Below, piece by piece: positions 9,702 through 17,107 of a stretch of DNA of 64,000 bases; position 1 is the first letter of the stretch, and each line of letters opens with the position of its first letter. The stretch spans positions 1,054,001 through 1,118,000 of the forward strand of contig NC_016946.1 of the NCBI RefSeq assembly GCF_000277125.1, given 5' to 3'. Source of the DNA: Mycobacterium intracellulare ATCC 13950 (GTDB taxonomy: Bacteria > Actinomycetota > Actinomycetes > Mycobacteriales > Mycobacteriaceae). The translations under genes and the position numbers were made by a program. The notes under the pieces are model-generated. The model saw nothing but the letters and a program-made list of their open reading frames with translations, did no database searches and was not told where the DNA came from.

Positions 9702-10856
9702 TCAGACGACAACCTGCTTGGGCATGACGATCGGCTTGAAGCCGTACCGGGGTCCGGTGCCGTAGGCGCCGGCGCCCTTGGCCGCCGCCGCCATGCCCGG
9801 CATGCCGGGCATCGCGGTGACGCCCTCCGCTTCGGCCGCGGCCGTCCAGCCCGAGCCCTCGAGCGGAGCGGTGGCCGACGCCAACGACGACGCCGGGGCG
9901 GCCGCGTTCCAGCCGGCCGGCACCGAGAGACGGCCCACGGTGGAGGCCTCGCCCAGCGCCGCCGATGCGCCCGCGCCCGACACCGAGCCCACCGTCGTGC
10001 CGGGCGTGATGGCGGCCGCGCCCGCCGCCGGCGCGACGGAGTCGGCCAGCGAGAACGGAATCGACGGCACCGATCCCAGCGTGTGCCCCAGCGACACCGC
10101 GTTCGGGATCGTGGCACACACCCACCACGCCGCGGTGTTGACGGCGCCGTTGGTGGCGTTCAGGAACGACGGGGTGCCCATCAAGTTGTCGATGGACTGC
10201 AGCAGGCCGCCACTGCTCGTTGGCGACGTGATGAGCGACGACAGGTCCAGGCCGGCCGCCTGCGACGTACTGTTCGCCGCGTCGAAGGCGACCGCGCCGT
10301 TGTCCACGGCCGCGGCTCGCGCCGGGTCGGTGGTCGACGTCAGCGGCGTCACCGGGGTGAGGACCCCGGCCGCCGCCGAGGAGGCCTGATAGGCGGCCAT
10401 CATGGTGGCGTCTTGTACCCACATCTCGGCGTATTGCGCTTCGGTCGCGGCGATCGCGGCCGAATTGACGCCGAGGAAGTTCGTCGCGACGAGTGTGGCC
10501 AGCAACGTGCGATTGGCCGCGATCACCGGCGGGGGCACCGTCGCGGCGAACGCCGCCTCGTAGGCAGCCGCCGACGCGGTGGCCTGCGCGCTCGCCTGCT
10601 CGAGGGTGGTCGCCGTCTCCGTCAGGTAGGACACGATGGGCTGGGCGGCGGCCGCCGCCGCGGCCGACCCACCGCCGGTCCACTGTTCGGTGGTCAAAAG
10701 CGAGATGATCGACTCCCACTGCGTGGCGGTGGCGCTCACCTCGGCGGCCAGGTTGGCGTACGCCGTCGCGGCGGCCATGAGCGGAGCCGAGCCCGCACCC
10801 GCGTACATGAGCGAGGAGGTGATCTCCGGGGGCATCGCTGAAAAGTCAAGAACCAT
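9702..10856 (-). CDS. PPE15: PPE-family protein, PPE15-like (PPE-SVP subgroup)
   Basis: Type VII secreted or surface protein of 384 aa. The start at ATG 10856 gives MVLDFSAMPPEITSSLMYAG, the conserved PPE N-terminus; a longer reading of the frame is arginine-rich and not PPE-like. The WxG turn appears as QWTGGG near residue 60. The C-terminal region has the SVP signature (GRLSVPAGW) and ends RYGFKPIVMPKQVVV. It lies 58 bp downstream of the PE gene, with which it should form a heterodimer. The gene order PE8-PPE15-esxJ-esxI matches H37Rv Rv1040c-Rv1037c. Confidence 0.92.
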   Translation of the reverse strand: MVLDFSAMPPEITSSLMYAGAGSAPLMAAATAYANLAAEVSATATQWESIISLLTTEQWTGGGSAAAAAAAQPIVSYLTETATTLEQASAQATASAAAYEAAFAATVPPPVIAANRTLLATLVATNFLGVNSAAIAATEAQYAEMWVQDATMMAAYQASSAAAGVLTPVTPLTSTTDPARAAAVDNGAVAFDAANSTSQAAGLDLSSLITSPTSSGGLLQSIDNLMGTPSFLNATNGAVNTAAWWVCATIPNAVSLGHTLGSVPSIPFSLADSVAPAAGAAAITPGTTVGSVSGAGASAALGEASTVGRLSVPAGWNAAAPASSLASATAPLEGSGWTAAAEAEGVTAMPGMPGMAAAAKGAGAYGTGPRYGFKPIVMPKQVVV

Positions 10857-10914
10857 CTGGGTTTCCCGCTCCTTGTCTGTTCGGATTCGATGTCTGACGA
10901 GTGGCCGTGATCGC

Positions 10915-11799
10915 CTAGACGGCCGCCGGTTTCGGCATGACGATCGGCTTGACGCCGTAGCGCGGCGCGCCGAAGCCGGCGCTGTTGCGCCCCATCGCAC
11001 CCACCCCGGGCATGCCGGGCACCACCGTGCCGGCACCGGTCTGCGGCGCGGCGGCGGTCCAGCCGACGGTCTGCAGCGGCGCGGCGCTCGAGCCGGCCAC
11101 CGGGGTGGAACCGGCCCAGCTCGGCGGCACCGAGAGCTTGTTGACCATGGTCGCCTGGCCCATCGCGGCGGCGGGCATCGCGCCCACGCCCGCCACGCCG
11201 CTCACCCCGGCGCCGGCCGGCGTGGTCGAGGTGGCCAGGTCCGCCGCGGCGGCCGCACCGGCGGCGTCACCGGACGTGTCCAGCAGGCCGCCACCGGCGA
11301 GGCCGAGGAGGTTCGACGTGGCCGACGCCCAGTTTCCGAAGCCGATGTTTCCGATGTTGGCGCCGTTGCTCGACAGGCCGAACATGCCGCCGAGGCCGCC
11401 GCTGGACTGGCCGTTGAAGCCGAGGAGCCAGGCAAGGATGTCGATCGGGTTGGAACCCGTGGCAGCGCCGGTGCCGGAATCCGCGGCGTCCAACGCTTGG
11501 ATGGCGGCCTGGCTGGCGTTGACGGCCTCGGTGTCGCCGTAGCTGTTGGAGCTGATGCCCAGGGTCTGCGAGTACTTCTCCAGCTGCGCCTGCGCCTCGG
11601 CGGCGATCGCCTGGTACTGGGTGCCGTACGCCGAGAAGATCGCCGCCTGCTGGGCCGACACCGGGTCGGCGGCGGCGGGCGCGATGACGGTCGTCGCCGA
11701 CGCGGCGCCCGTGTTTTGCGCCGCCAGGTTGCTGTTGATTCCGGACAGCAACGTCTCCGCGGCTAGCATTTCCTCGGTCTGTGTTGTCAGAAACGACAT
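10915..11799 (-). CDS. PE8: PE-family protein, PE8-like, with PPE-SVP-type C-terminus
   Basis: PE protein of 294 aa that begins MSFLTTQTEEMLAAETLLSG. The roughly 95-residue PE domain contains YGTQYQAIAAEAQ before the YxxxD/E-type secretion region. Unlike simple PE proteins it carries a C-terminal extension with the PPE-SVP features KLSVPPSWAG, GWTAAAPQ, PGMPGVG and a final RYGVKPIVMPKPAAV, almost the same end as the neighbouring PPE protein. M. tuberculosis PE8, as I recall it, has the same arrangement. It is the first gene of the four-gene esx operon, so the promoter should lie in 11800-11950. Confidence 0.92.
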   Translation of the reverse strand: MSFLTTQTEEMLAAETLLSGINSNLAAQNTGAASATTVIAPAAADPVSAQQAAIFSAYGTQYQAIAAEAQAQLEKYSQTLGISSNSYGDTEAVNASQAAIQALDAADSGTGAATGSNPIDILAWLLGFNGQSSGGLGGMFGLSSNGANIGNIGFGNWASATSNLLGLAGGGLLDTSGDAAGAAAAADLATSTTPAGAGVSGVAGVGAMPAAAMGQATMVNKLSVPPSWAGSTPVAGSSAAPLQTVGWTAAAPQTGAGTVVPGMPGVGAMGRNSAGFGAPRYGVKPIVMPKPAAV

Positions 11800-12134
11800 C
11801 TGTTGCTCCTATGCTGAACGAGCCGACCCCCGGTGTGGATCGCTGTGTGTTCACGTAACGGCCGCTGTGCGTTGGCGTAACGCTAGCGAGCCACAACTCC
11901 ACATTCCCCACCCAATGAGCTGGGGTTACAGTCGTTTACGGCTTCTTAACGACAAGGGCGGCAGTTTTAACAAGACCTTGTCGGACGACATCGGGACGTC
12001 ATCTGATCGCGGGCGCGGACAGGGAGAAATCGCGCGCGGCGCGCGGATCCTAATCGATGGACACGGCCCCCGCACGTTGGACGTCTGGCAAATACCGGCC
12101 GGGATGCGATGCCCCGTGTTCGGGTTTCACGCGC

Positions 12135-12140
12135 TAGATT
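12135..12140 (+). promoter_or_regulatory. Probable -10 box of the tRNA-Leu gene
   Basis: TAGATT ends 9 bp before the tRNA 5' end and fits the mycobacterial TANNNT -10 pattern; no convincing -35 is visible. The rest of the 11800-12149 gap holds the divergent PE8 promoter region and no gene that I can support. Confidence 0.45.
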
Positions 12141-12149
12141 CGCCGCCGG

Positions 12150-12226
12150 GCCCCCATAGCCCAATTGGCAGAGGCAGCGGACTTAAAATCCGTCAAGTGT
12201 CGGTTCGAGTCCGACTGGGGGCACCA
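12150..12226 (+). tRNA. leuX: tRNA-Leu, anticodon UAA
   Basis: Folds into a complete cloverleaf: acceptor GCCCCCA/TGGGGGC, D-arm GCC/GGC, anticodon stem GCGGA/TCCGT around the loop CTTAAAA (anticodon TAA), T-arm GTCGG/CCGAC with loop TTCGAGT, and encoded CCA. The variable region is only five bases (CAAGT), short for a leucine tRNA, which usually has a long arm. The 3' half is reused as the attachment site of the downstream element; integration leaves the tRNA intact. Its position after PE8 matches leuX in M. tuberculosis, as I recall. Confidence 0.93.
12178..12225 (+). repeat. attL core: 48-bp 3' half of tRNA-Leu
   Basis: The bases from CGGACTTAAAATCC to GGGGGCACC are repeated exactly at 24500-24547. 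One copy inside a tRNA gene and a direct repeat 12.3 kb away, with an integrase between them, is the standard signature of site-specific integration into a tRNA 3' end. Confidence 0.93.
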
Positions 12227-12396
12227 GTGTTTTAGCAGCTAGAGATGTTTTCTGGTTGTTGGTGAGGCGTTCACCGACCGCGTCGGCTCACGGTGTGACA
12301 GCGGCAGGACAGCGGTATGGCAGAGGGGGACCCTCCTTCCTGCCGATTCGAACTGTAGTTCGATTGTTGTCGGTGGACGGGCGTAGATTGCCAGAT

Positions 12397-12816
12397 ATGA
12401 CCAACGACCCACGGTGCCGAATGACTACCGGGAAGGTGAACGACTCCTACACTGACGGCATGATGGAGGCCGGAAGCCCGACCAAGAATTCAATTCCTGC
12501 GAGCGCCATCGCTGGCGCCATCGCCGCTCGGTGGAACGAGCAAGCGTCCTCTAGCGTCGAGATGTTGGCCCCGACCTTTGTCTATGTGCATCAACACCGG
12601 CTCTTGGAGGCCGTTTTTGATAACGCCAACGAGGCGGAAGCGGCGCTGGGGGTGCTCCGCAAGGTCCGGAAGACGGGCGTAAGTGTGGCCGCAATTCTTC
12701 CGCTGAGTGAGTTAGGCCGCGCTCACGATGCCCTCTGGGGCACGGGTCTGACCTTGCACGGCTGGGTCGAGCATGGCGATGGGACCGTTCGGTTCACAGG
12801 ACCCGAGGTCGCCTAG
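12397..12816 (+). CDS. Hypothetical protein, first gene of a pair with HAD phosphatase
   Basis: Unrecognised 139-aa protein when started at ATG 12397 (MTNDPRCRMTTGKVNDSYTD). Other in-frame starts are ATG 12421 and the double ATG at 12460. None has a clear ribosome-binding site, but TAGATT sits seven bases before 12397, so a leaderless transcript is plausible. The C-terminal 80 residues look folded and include VYVHQHRLLEAVFDNANEAE and ILPLSELGRAHDALWGTG. It abuts the next gene (TAG then GTG), so the two are probably co-translated. Inside the mobile element, thus accessory. Function unknown. Confidence 0.6.
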   Translation: MTNDPRCRMTTGKVNDSYTDGMMEAGSPTKNSIPASAIAGAIAARWNEQASSSVEMLAPTFVYVHQHRLLEAVFDNANEAEAALGVLRKVRKTGVSVAAILPLSELGRAHDALWGTGLTLHGWVEHGDGTVRFTGPEVA

Positions 12817-13755
12817 GTGCCACCACCGTTAAGCCTCCAGAACGTCATCGCGTTCATCTGGGACTTCGACAAGACGCTAACGCCGTCATATATGCAAAAG
12901 CCACTCTTTGAGCGCTACGGAGTGGACGAAGGCACGTTCTGGCGCGAGGTCAATGGTCTGCAAGATTTCTACGGAGAATTCGACCTTAAAGTCTCGAAAG
13001 ACACTGCCTATCTTGAACATACGCTGCAATACGTGCGTGACGGCAAGTTTCACGACTTAACCAATCCATTGCTTGTAGAGCTTGGCGCCGAAGTGCCGTT
13101 GAACCCCGGCATGCCGGATTTCATGCAGCGCTCCAAGGATGTCATCGCGAGCAATCCACGGTACTGCGGTCACGGAATCACAGTGGAGCACTACGTCGTA
13201 TCGACCGGATTCCGGAAGATGATCGAGGGCAACCCCATTCGTGAGCACCTGGATGGTGTGTATGCGTGTGAACTCCTGCCTGCCCCTGCCGATCTATCCG
13301 GCGGCCCAAGCACTTTCGACCCCAACGGTCTGCTCGCACAGATCGGCTATACCATCGACAACACAACCAAAACTCGCGCAGTGTTTGAGATCAACAAAGG
13401 TGTGAACAAGCTTCCCGGCGTCGAAGTGAATGCCTCCATTCCTGAAGAAGACCGGCGAGTTCCGTTCGCGAACATGGTGTACATCGCAGACGGGCCTAGC
13501 GATATCCCCGTCTTCTCGGTTGTCCGTAAACACGGCGGTCAAACGCTGGCCGTTCACACGGGCGTCAACTACAGGGAAGTTCAGATCCTGCAGGAAACCG
13601 GTCGCGTGAACCACACGGCGCGGGCCGACTACAGCGAGGGTAGCGACGCTGACCTCTGGCTGATGCTCGCCCTCGACAAGATTGCAGACAGAATCTCCAA
13701 TCAGCGCGAGCAGAACATCGCCAGCATCGTCAACGCGCCTGGCCACGTCACATAG
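12817..13755 (+). CDS. HAD-superfamily phosphatase, accessory cargo
   Basis: A 312-aa soluble protein with the haloacid dehalogenase motifs: motif I DFDKTLTP (Asp16, Asp18), motif II VVSTGF, and the acidic motif IV YIADGPSDIPVFS. This set is closest to phosphoserine-phosphatase-like HAD enzymes with an alpha-helical cap; the substrate cannot be told. It begins with GTG directly after the stop codon of the previous gene and its end overlaps the convergent integrase by 8 bp. Its place at the tRNA-proximal end of the element, where cargo genes usually sit, suggests a host-interaction role rather than mobility. A HAD from core metabolism acquired by the element is the alternative. Confidence 0.8.
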   Translation: MPPPLSLQNVIAFIWDFDKTLTPSYMQKPLFERYGVDEGTFWREVNGLQDFYGEFDLKVSKDTAYLEHTLQYVRDGKFHDLTNPLLVELGAEVPLNPGMPDFMQRSKDVIASNPRYCGHGITVEHYVVSTGFRKMIEGNPIREHLDGVYACELLPAPADLSGGPSTFDPNGLLAQIGYTIDNTTKTRAVFEINKGVNKLPGVEVNASIPEEDRRVPFANMVYIADGPSDIPVFSVVRKHGGQTLAVHTGVNYREVQILQETGRVNHTARADYSEGSDADLWLMLALDKIADRISNQREQNIASIVNAPGHVT

Positions 13756-15109
13756 CTGCACGTCGCAGAGCGGTCACCTTGGGGGACTCAATGACGCCCC
13801 GTCCAACCTTTGGTGCAGTGAATTCATCCTCATTGATGTAGTCCGCGTAGGTGGTTGGCGTCAGCACGAACGTGGAGTGTCCCAACCACTTCGACACCTG
13901 CATGTAGTGCTCGCCAGCGCTGAGGTTCATTGTGGCGAAGGTATGGCGAAGGTCATGAAAGCGAACATTACCGAGCTCAAGAGCTCGGCAGGCCGGCTGC
14001 AGATAGTGCTCGTACAGGTTTCCGGCGTGGATCGGGTTAGCCCAATCGAACACATAGCGATTGCGCCGCCCGGGAAACAGGGGAGCGTGCGGTACGTGCT
14101 TGTTCCCTGCCGCGTTGGTGGCCGAAAACGGGTGAACCGTAGCCAGGTATTGCCGTAGCTCATCCGCCAGCCACGGCGCCAGCGGCACTACGCGATCCGT
14201 CGACGCCTCGCTCTTGGGAGTGCCGTAGTTCCAGCCCCGGCCTTTACGCTTGGCGGTACGAACAATACGGATGCTTCCAACCGTGGCGGGGAGGGTGGAC
14301 AAAACCACGTCCTGCAGCTGCAAACCCTGTAGCTCGCTGGCTCTAACTCCGGTATGGGCGGCAAACAGGACCGCCAGCGCGTACACCGGGTTGCCGCGTT
14401 TCTGGCTGCCGTTGCGCTCGATCCAATCCACCACCGAGGCTACTTGGTTGGCCGTCAGCGGCCGGTGTTTGAATGGCTTACGGCCGTTGCCGCTGGCCTG
14501 GCGTTTGGTGGTGTGCCGCCTACCGGCGACCACGGGGTTGCTCGGTATGGCCTGATCGTCTACGGCCACATCAAGAATCCGCTTCAAGGTGCCGACAATG
14601 TGCTTGACCGTCTTAGGGCTACGGGTGACAAGGCAGGGGCGGGGAGTGGTTGTGGGTTTAGCTCTGCCGTGCCGCCGCTGATGCGGTGCTAGCAGCTGCG
14701 CGCGGAATCTTGTCACGTCCGCGGTCGTGATGGCAGCTACAGGCTTGCTACCGAATACCGGCCCGATGTGAGCTCGGAAAATCTTCTCGTAGTCCTCGAT
14801 CGTGTTCGGATCGATGGCGCCCGCAAGACCGTCAAAATACTGCCGGGCATACGTGCCCAGCGGCATATTGGCCTTCGCTTTTGCACTGCTCGGATCAATG
14901 CCTTTGGCACCGGCCAGACCGGTCTCCACTTCCAGCAGACGGGTCTTAGCTGCCTTCTCGGTATCGAAGGTTTCGGTACGCTGCACCGTCTTGCCGGGCA
15001 CGATTGCGCCGAACTCGTCTCGCACCGGCTCCCGCCAGCACACAACGTAGCTTTTGACCTGCCTGCCTTTGGCTCTGGCCTTAGTGTCGCGAACGCGTAT
15101 GTAAGCCAT
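13748..15109 (-). CDS. int: Tyrosine site-specific integrase
   Basis: Catalyses integration and excision of the element at the tRNA-Leu attB. The 453-aa protein has an arm-binding N-terminal region, a core-binding domain (about residues 85-190) and a catalytic domain with the full active set: Arg256 (HTGVRASEL), Lys299 (TPKSEAS), His385 and Arg388 (FHDLRHTFATMN), His411 (LGHST) and Tyr421 (TPTTYADY). Its ATG overlaps the stop of the preceding 60-aa gene (TAATG), with a GGAG site within that gene. It ends tail-to-tail with the HAD gene. Intact, so presumably active. Confidence 0.95.
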   Translation of the reverse strand: MAYIRVRDTKARAKGRQVKSYVVCWREPVRDEFGAIVPGKTVQRTETFDTEKAAKTRLLEVETGLAGAKGIDPSSAKAKANMPLGTYARQYFDGLAGAIDPNTIEDYEKIFRAHIGPVFGSKPVAAITTADVTRFRAQLLAPHQRRHGRAKPTTTPRPCLVTRSPKTVKHIVGTLKRILDVAVDDQAIPSNPVVAGRRHTTKRQASGNGRKPFKHRPLTANQVASVVDWIERNGSQKRGNPVYALAVLFAAHTGVRASELQGLQLQDVVLSTLPATVGSIRIVRTAKRKGRGWNYGTPKSEASTDRVVPLAPWLADELRQYLATVHPFSATNAAGNKHVPHAPLFPGRRNRYVFDWANPIHAGNLYEHYLQPACRALELGNVRFHDLRHTFATMNLSAGEHYMQVSKWLGHSTFVLTPTTYADYINEDEFTAPKVGRGVIESPKVTALRRAAM

Positions 15110-15291
15110 TACCGAATCTCCTTCGGAGATGAGGTTTCTTCGTCACCTTCGTTACCGTCGCCGTCCTCATCGTCAATTGGCGGCGGCGGGCCGTAGCCCT
15201 TGCAGGTGATCTCGCCGTCGTGCTGTGCTTCGGCCGGACTTGGCACAGTGATGTCGTGCGGGTTGTCGTCCTGATGGCGTTCCCGGTTCAT
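15109..15291 (-). CDS. 60-aa acidic protein between two recombinases
   Basis: Unrecognised, highly acidic peptide (central run PPPPIDDEDGDGNEGDEE) with no membrane segment. Its ATG overlaps the serine recombinase stop by four bases (ATGA) and its own TAA overlaps the integrase ATG, so the three genes form a translationally coupled cassette. That organisation makes it likely to be expressed. It might act as a DNA-mimic or regulator of recombination directionality, but this is a guess from charge and position only. Confidence 0.6.
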   Translation of the reverse strand: MNRERHQDDNPHDITVPSPAEAQHDGEITCKGYGPPPPIDDEDGDGNEGDEETSSPKEIR

Positions 15292-15968
15292 GCGGACACC
15301 TGGCTAACGGTGGCGCTGGCGTAGATCCGGCGCACTGTGGACGGTTGCCATGCCGGATTGCCTAACGGCGATAGGACTTTCTCTGCCGTGAGCGCGGAAG
15401 CGATAGCGTCGTAAGTGCAGCCGGCATCGCGGTCTTGCACAATGCGCCGCACCACCGAGGGCGATGCAACTCTTGGCCTTCCGATACGCTCGCCTCTGCG
15501 CTTCTTCGCGGCCAAAGCGGCCTTCGTACGCTCGCTGATCAATTCACGTTCGTACTGCGCGAAATTGACAAGGTTCATGGCCATCATCCGTCCCGCTGCT
15601 GTAGTGAGGTCTACGCCAAGGTCCAGGATCACCAGCGACCAGCCCTGCGCTTGCGCTGCTTCTATGATGTTGGCTGCGTTGACGATTGATCGGCTCAAGC
15701 GGTCCAGCTTTGCGACCACCAAACCGTCGGCTTGGCCAGAAGCCAGCAGTTGCAACACTTCCGTAAGCTTTGGGCCGATGGTCTTTCCGGAGACGCCTTC
15801 GTCTGCGAAGTGCTCTACGGTCCAGCTGCGCCGTGTGGCCTCACTGTCGATAGTTTCGCGTTGTGCTTCTAGGCCGTTACGCCTGTCGGCCTGTTCGTCT
15901 GTGCTTACCCGCGTGTAGCCAAACATCAACGGCTGCATCACTTCTCGTGTGTCTGACTTAGTCGGCAT
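15288..15968 (-). CDS. Serine recombinase / resolvase family protein
   Basis: A 226-aa small serine recombinase. The N-terminal catalytic domain has the nucleophile Ser22 in GYTRVSTDEQADRRNGL, plus VVAKLDRLSRSIVN and the FAQYERELISERTKAALAAKK helix; the C-terminal end carries a helix-turn-helix (SVVRRIVQDRDAGCTYDAIA). It is of resolvase/invertase size, not the large integrase type. In the element it is co-transcribed with a tyrosine integrase, so it may resolve multimers or invert a segment rather than integrate. The start is ATG 15968; a further in-frame ATG lies about 10 codons in. Confidence 0.93.
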   Translation of the reverse strand: MPTKSDTREVMQPLMFGYTRVSTDEQADRRNGLEAQRETIDSEATRRSWTVEHFADEGVSGKTIGPKLTEVLQLLASGQADGLVVAKLDRLSRSIVNAANIIEAAQAQGWSLVILDLGVDLTTAAGRMMAMNLVNFAQYERELISERTKAALAAKKRRGERIGRPRVASPSVVRRIVQDRDAGCTYDAIASALTAEKVLSPLGNPAWQPSTVRRIYASATVSQVSA

Positions 15969-15989
15969 CTCGTGTGTTCCTTCCGGTTG

Positions 15990-16020
15990 GGGCGTAACCG
16001 TCCGGTTGCGCCTTACGCCC
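15990..16020. promoter_or_regulatory. Inverted repeat upstream of the recombinase cassette
   Basis: GGGCGTAA (15990-15997) and TTACGCCC (16013-16020) form a perfect 8-bp inverted repeat with a 15-bp spacer, 22 bp before the serine recombinase start. Two CCGGTTG copies lie within the same stretch. Position and symmetry suggest an operator controlling recombinase expression. Confidence 0.45.
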
Positions 16021-16097
16021 TACTTTTTAGCCGACCGGTACAAGCAGCGCTACAATGCCTGAACTGGGCAAACATGGTCTCCCACGGCTGCCTCGTC

Positions 16098-16874
16098 CTA
16101 AGGCCGCCTGTACCGCTTGTGCGGACTCTCCAGTGCTAGTTGCTCGTCGAACACGCCATGTTGACGGTTTGCTTCGTTGGCCAGGCGGATAGCGGCCTCG
16201 CCGGTGATATGGCGCTCGCGCGGCTGCTGGCGCTTCTCGCGGTCGAACTCGCGCGGCCTAGCCTGTCGTAGCGGCTCGCTATCCGAAGACGGCTCGCAGT
16301 TCTCTTCAGCTACGGACTGCAGGCCTGAGTACCCCGTATCGCCGTAGGCAGGTGCGGGGGAGGCTACCTGGCCGGCTGAACCGTCGTAAACCAGTGGCTC
16401 ACTAGGATTACCGCCGATAGAGTCGAACACTGTCTCGTAAGGCTTAGCTTCGCCCTGTGCTAGTACAACTTCCGCCGGAGGCTTAAGGCCTGCACGGTCC
16501 AAACTGTTTTGGATGGCCTTCAGCTGCACATCGGGCGGCTTGGTGTCGTCAAAGGCGAACTCAATCAGCTTTCCCATCAAGCGGTTTGAGGCGTTCTCGA
16601 CACGGATGCGTGCAGCCTCCTTGACCCGCTTGGTCGCTCCGCCATGAGTCCGGCAAACCGTGCTTCCGTAAATCGCGAACTTGCGGCACCGTTCTCCACG
16701 GCTATTCGTTGCAACGCAACGTCTTTCCGGATTGTCTGCGAGCAGCGTGTCTTGCCGATTAGGCAGTTCGATGGCCTCAGAGTTTGATGCGTCTGCTGGA
16801 ATTACTGCCGGAAGGTTATCGCTGTCTTCGATTTCCTCTGCTTCTACGTCGATGATCTCATTTGCGTCGCTCAT
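16098..16874 (-). CDS. Phage-type protein with CxnC/CxxHGG zinc-like motif
   Basis: A 258-aa protein when started at ATG 16874, which has a strong site (GGAGGCGCGA); an earlier in-frame start at 16937 lacks one. Residues about 50-85 contain RCVATNSRGERCRKFAIYGS followed by TVCRTHGG, a CCCH-type metal-binding pattern, and then a basic helix (KRVKEAARIRVENASNRL). Proteins with this CxxHGG pattern are common in actinophages and islands, some near terminase genes; I cannot assign a function. The N-terminus is acidic (EAEEIEDSD) and the C-terminus is low-complexity and charged. Possible roles are small-terminase-like DNA binding or a replication accessory. Confidence 0.75.
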   Translation of the reverse strand: MSDANEIIDVEAEEIEDSDNLPAVIPADASNSEAIELPNRQDTLLADNPERRCVATNSRGERCRKFAIYGSTVCRTHGGATKRVKEAARIRVENASNRLMGKLIEFAFDDTKPPDVQLKAIQNSLDRAGLKPPAEVVLAQGEAKPYETVFDSIGGNPSEPLVYDGSAGQVASPAPAYGDTGYSGLQSVAEENCEPSSDSEPLRQARPREFDREKRQQPRERHITGEAAIRLANEANRQHGVFDEQLALESPHKRYRRP

Positions 16875-16952
16875 TCGCGCCTCCAATGTTGCTGTCCTGC
16901 TGGCATTTCCGCAGGTCGCATCCGGCCCATCGGTCACCCAGGGAATTGATAT

Positions 16953-17051
16953 CTAGTGTTGTCTAGTGGTAACTAGTGACATCTATGCAGGTCAGGGCTA
17001 GATACCACTAGATGCCATTGTTTTCGGGAGGTTAGGGCGAGTGGCATCTAG
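16953..17051. repeat. Phased CTAGTG iteron-like array with flanking inverted repeat
   Basis: CTAGTG occurs at 16953, 16963 and 16973, exactly 10 bp apart, with a degenerate CTATGC at 16983. The reverse form CACTAG is at 17006, and CTAGATGCCA (17008-17017) is repeated inverted as TGGCATCTAG at 17042-17051. It fills the gap between the RepA-like ATPase stop and the HGG gene. It is probably a replication-initiator or repressor binding array, possibly the element's origin. Confidence 0.6.
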
Positions 17052-17107
17052 GCTGGTCAGAGCGTTTCACCAGGTCGCCGCGGCGCGCCGTACGGACACA
17101 TGCAGAT

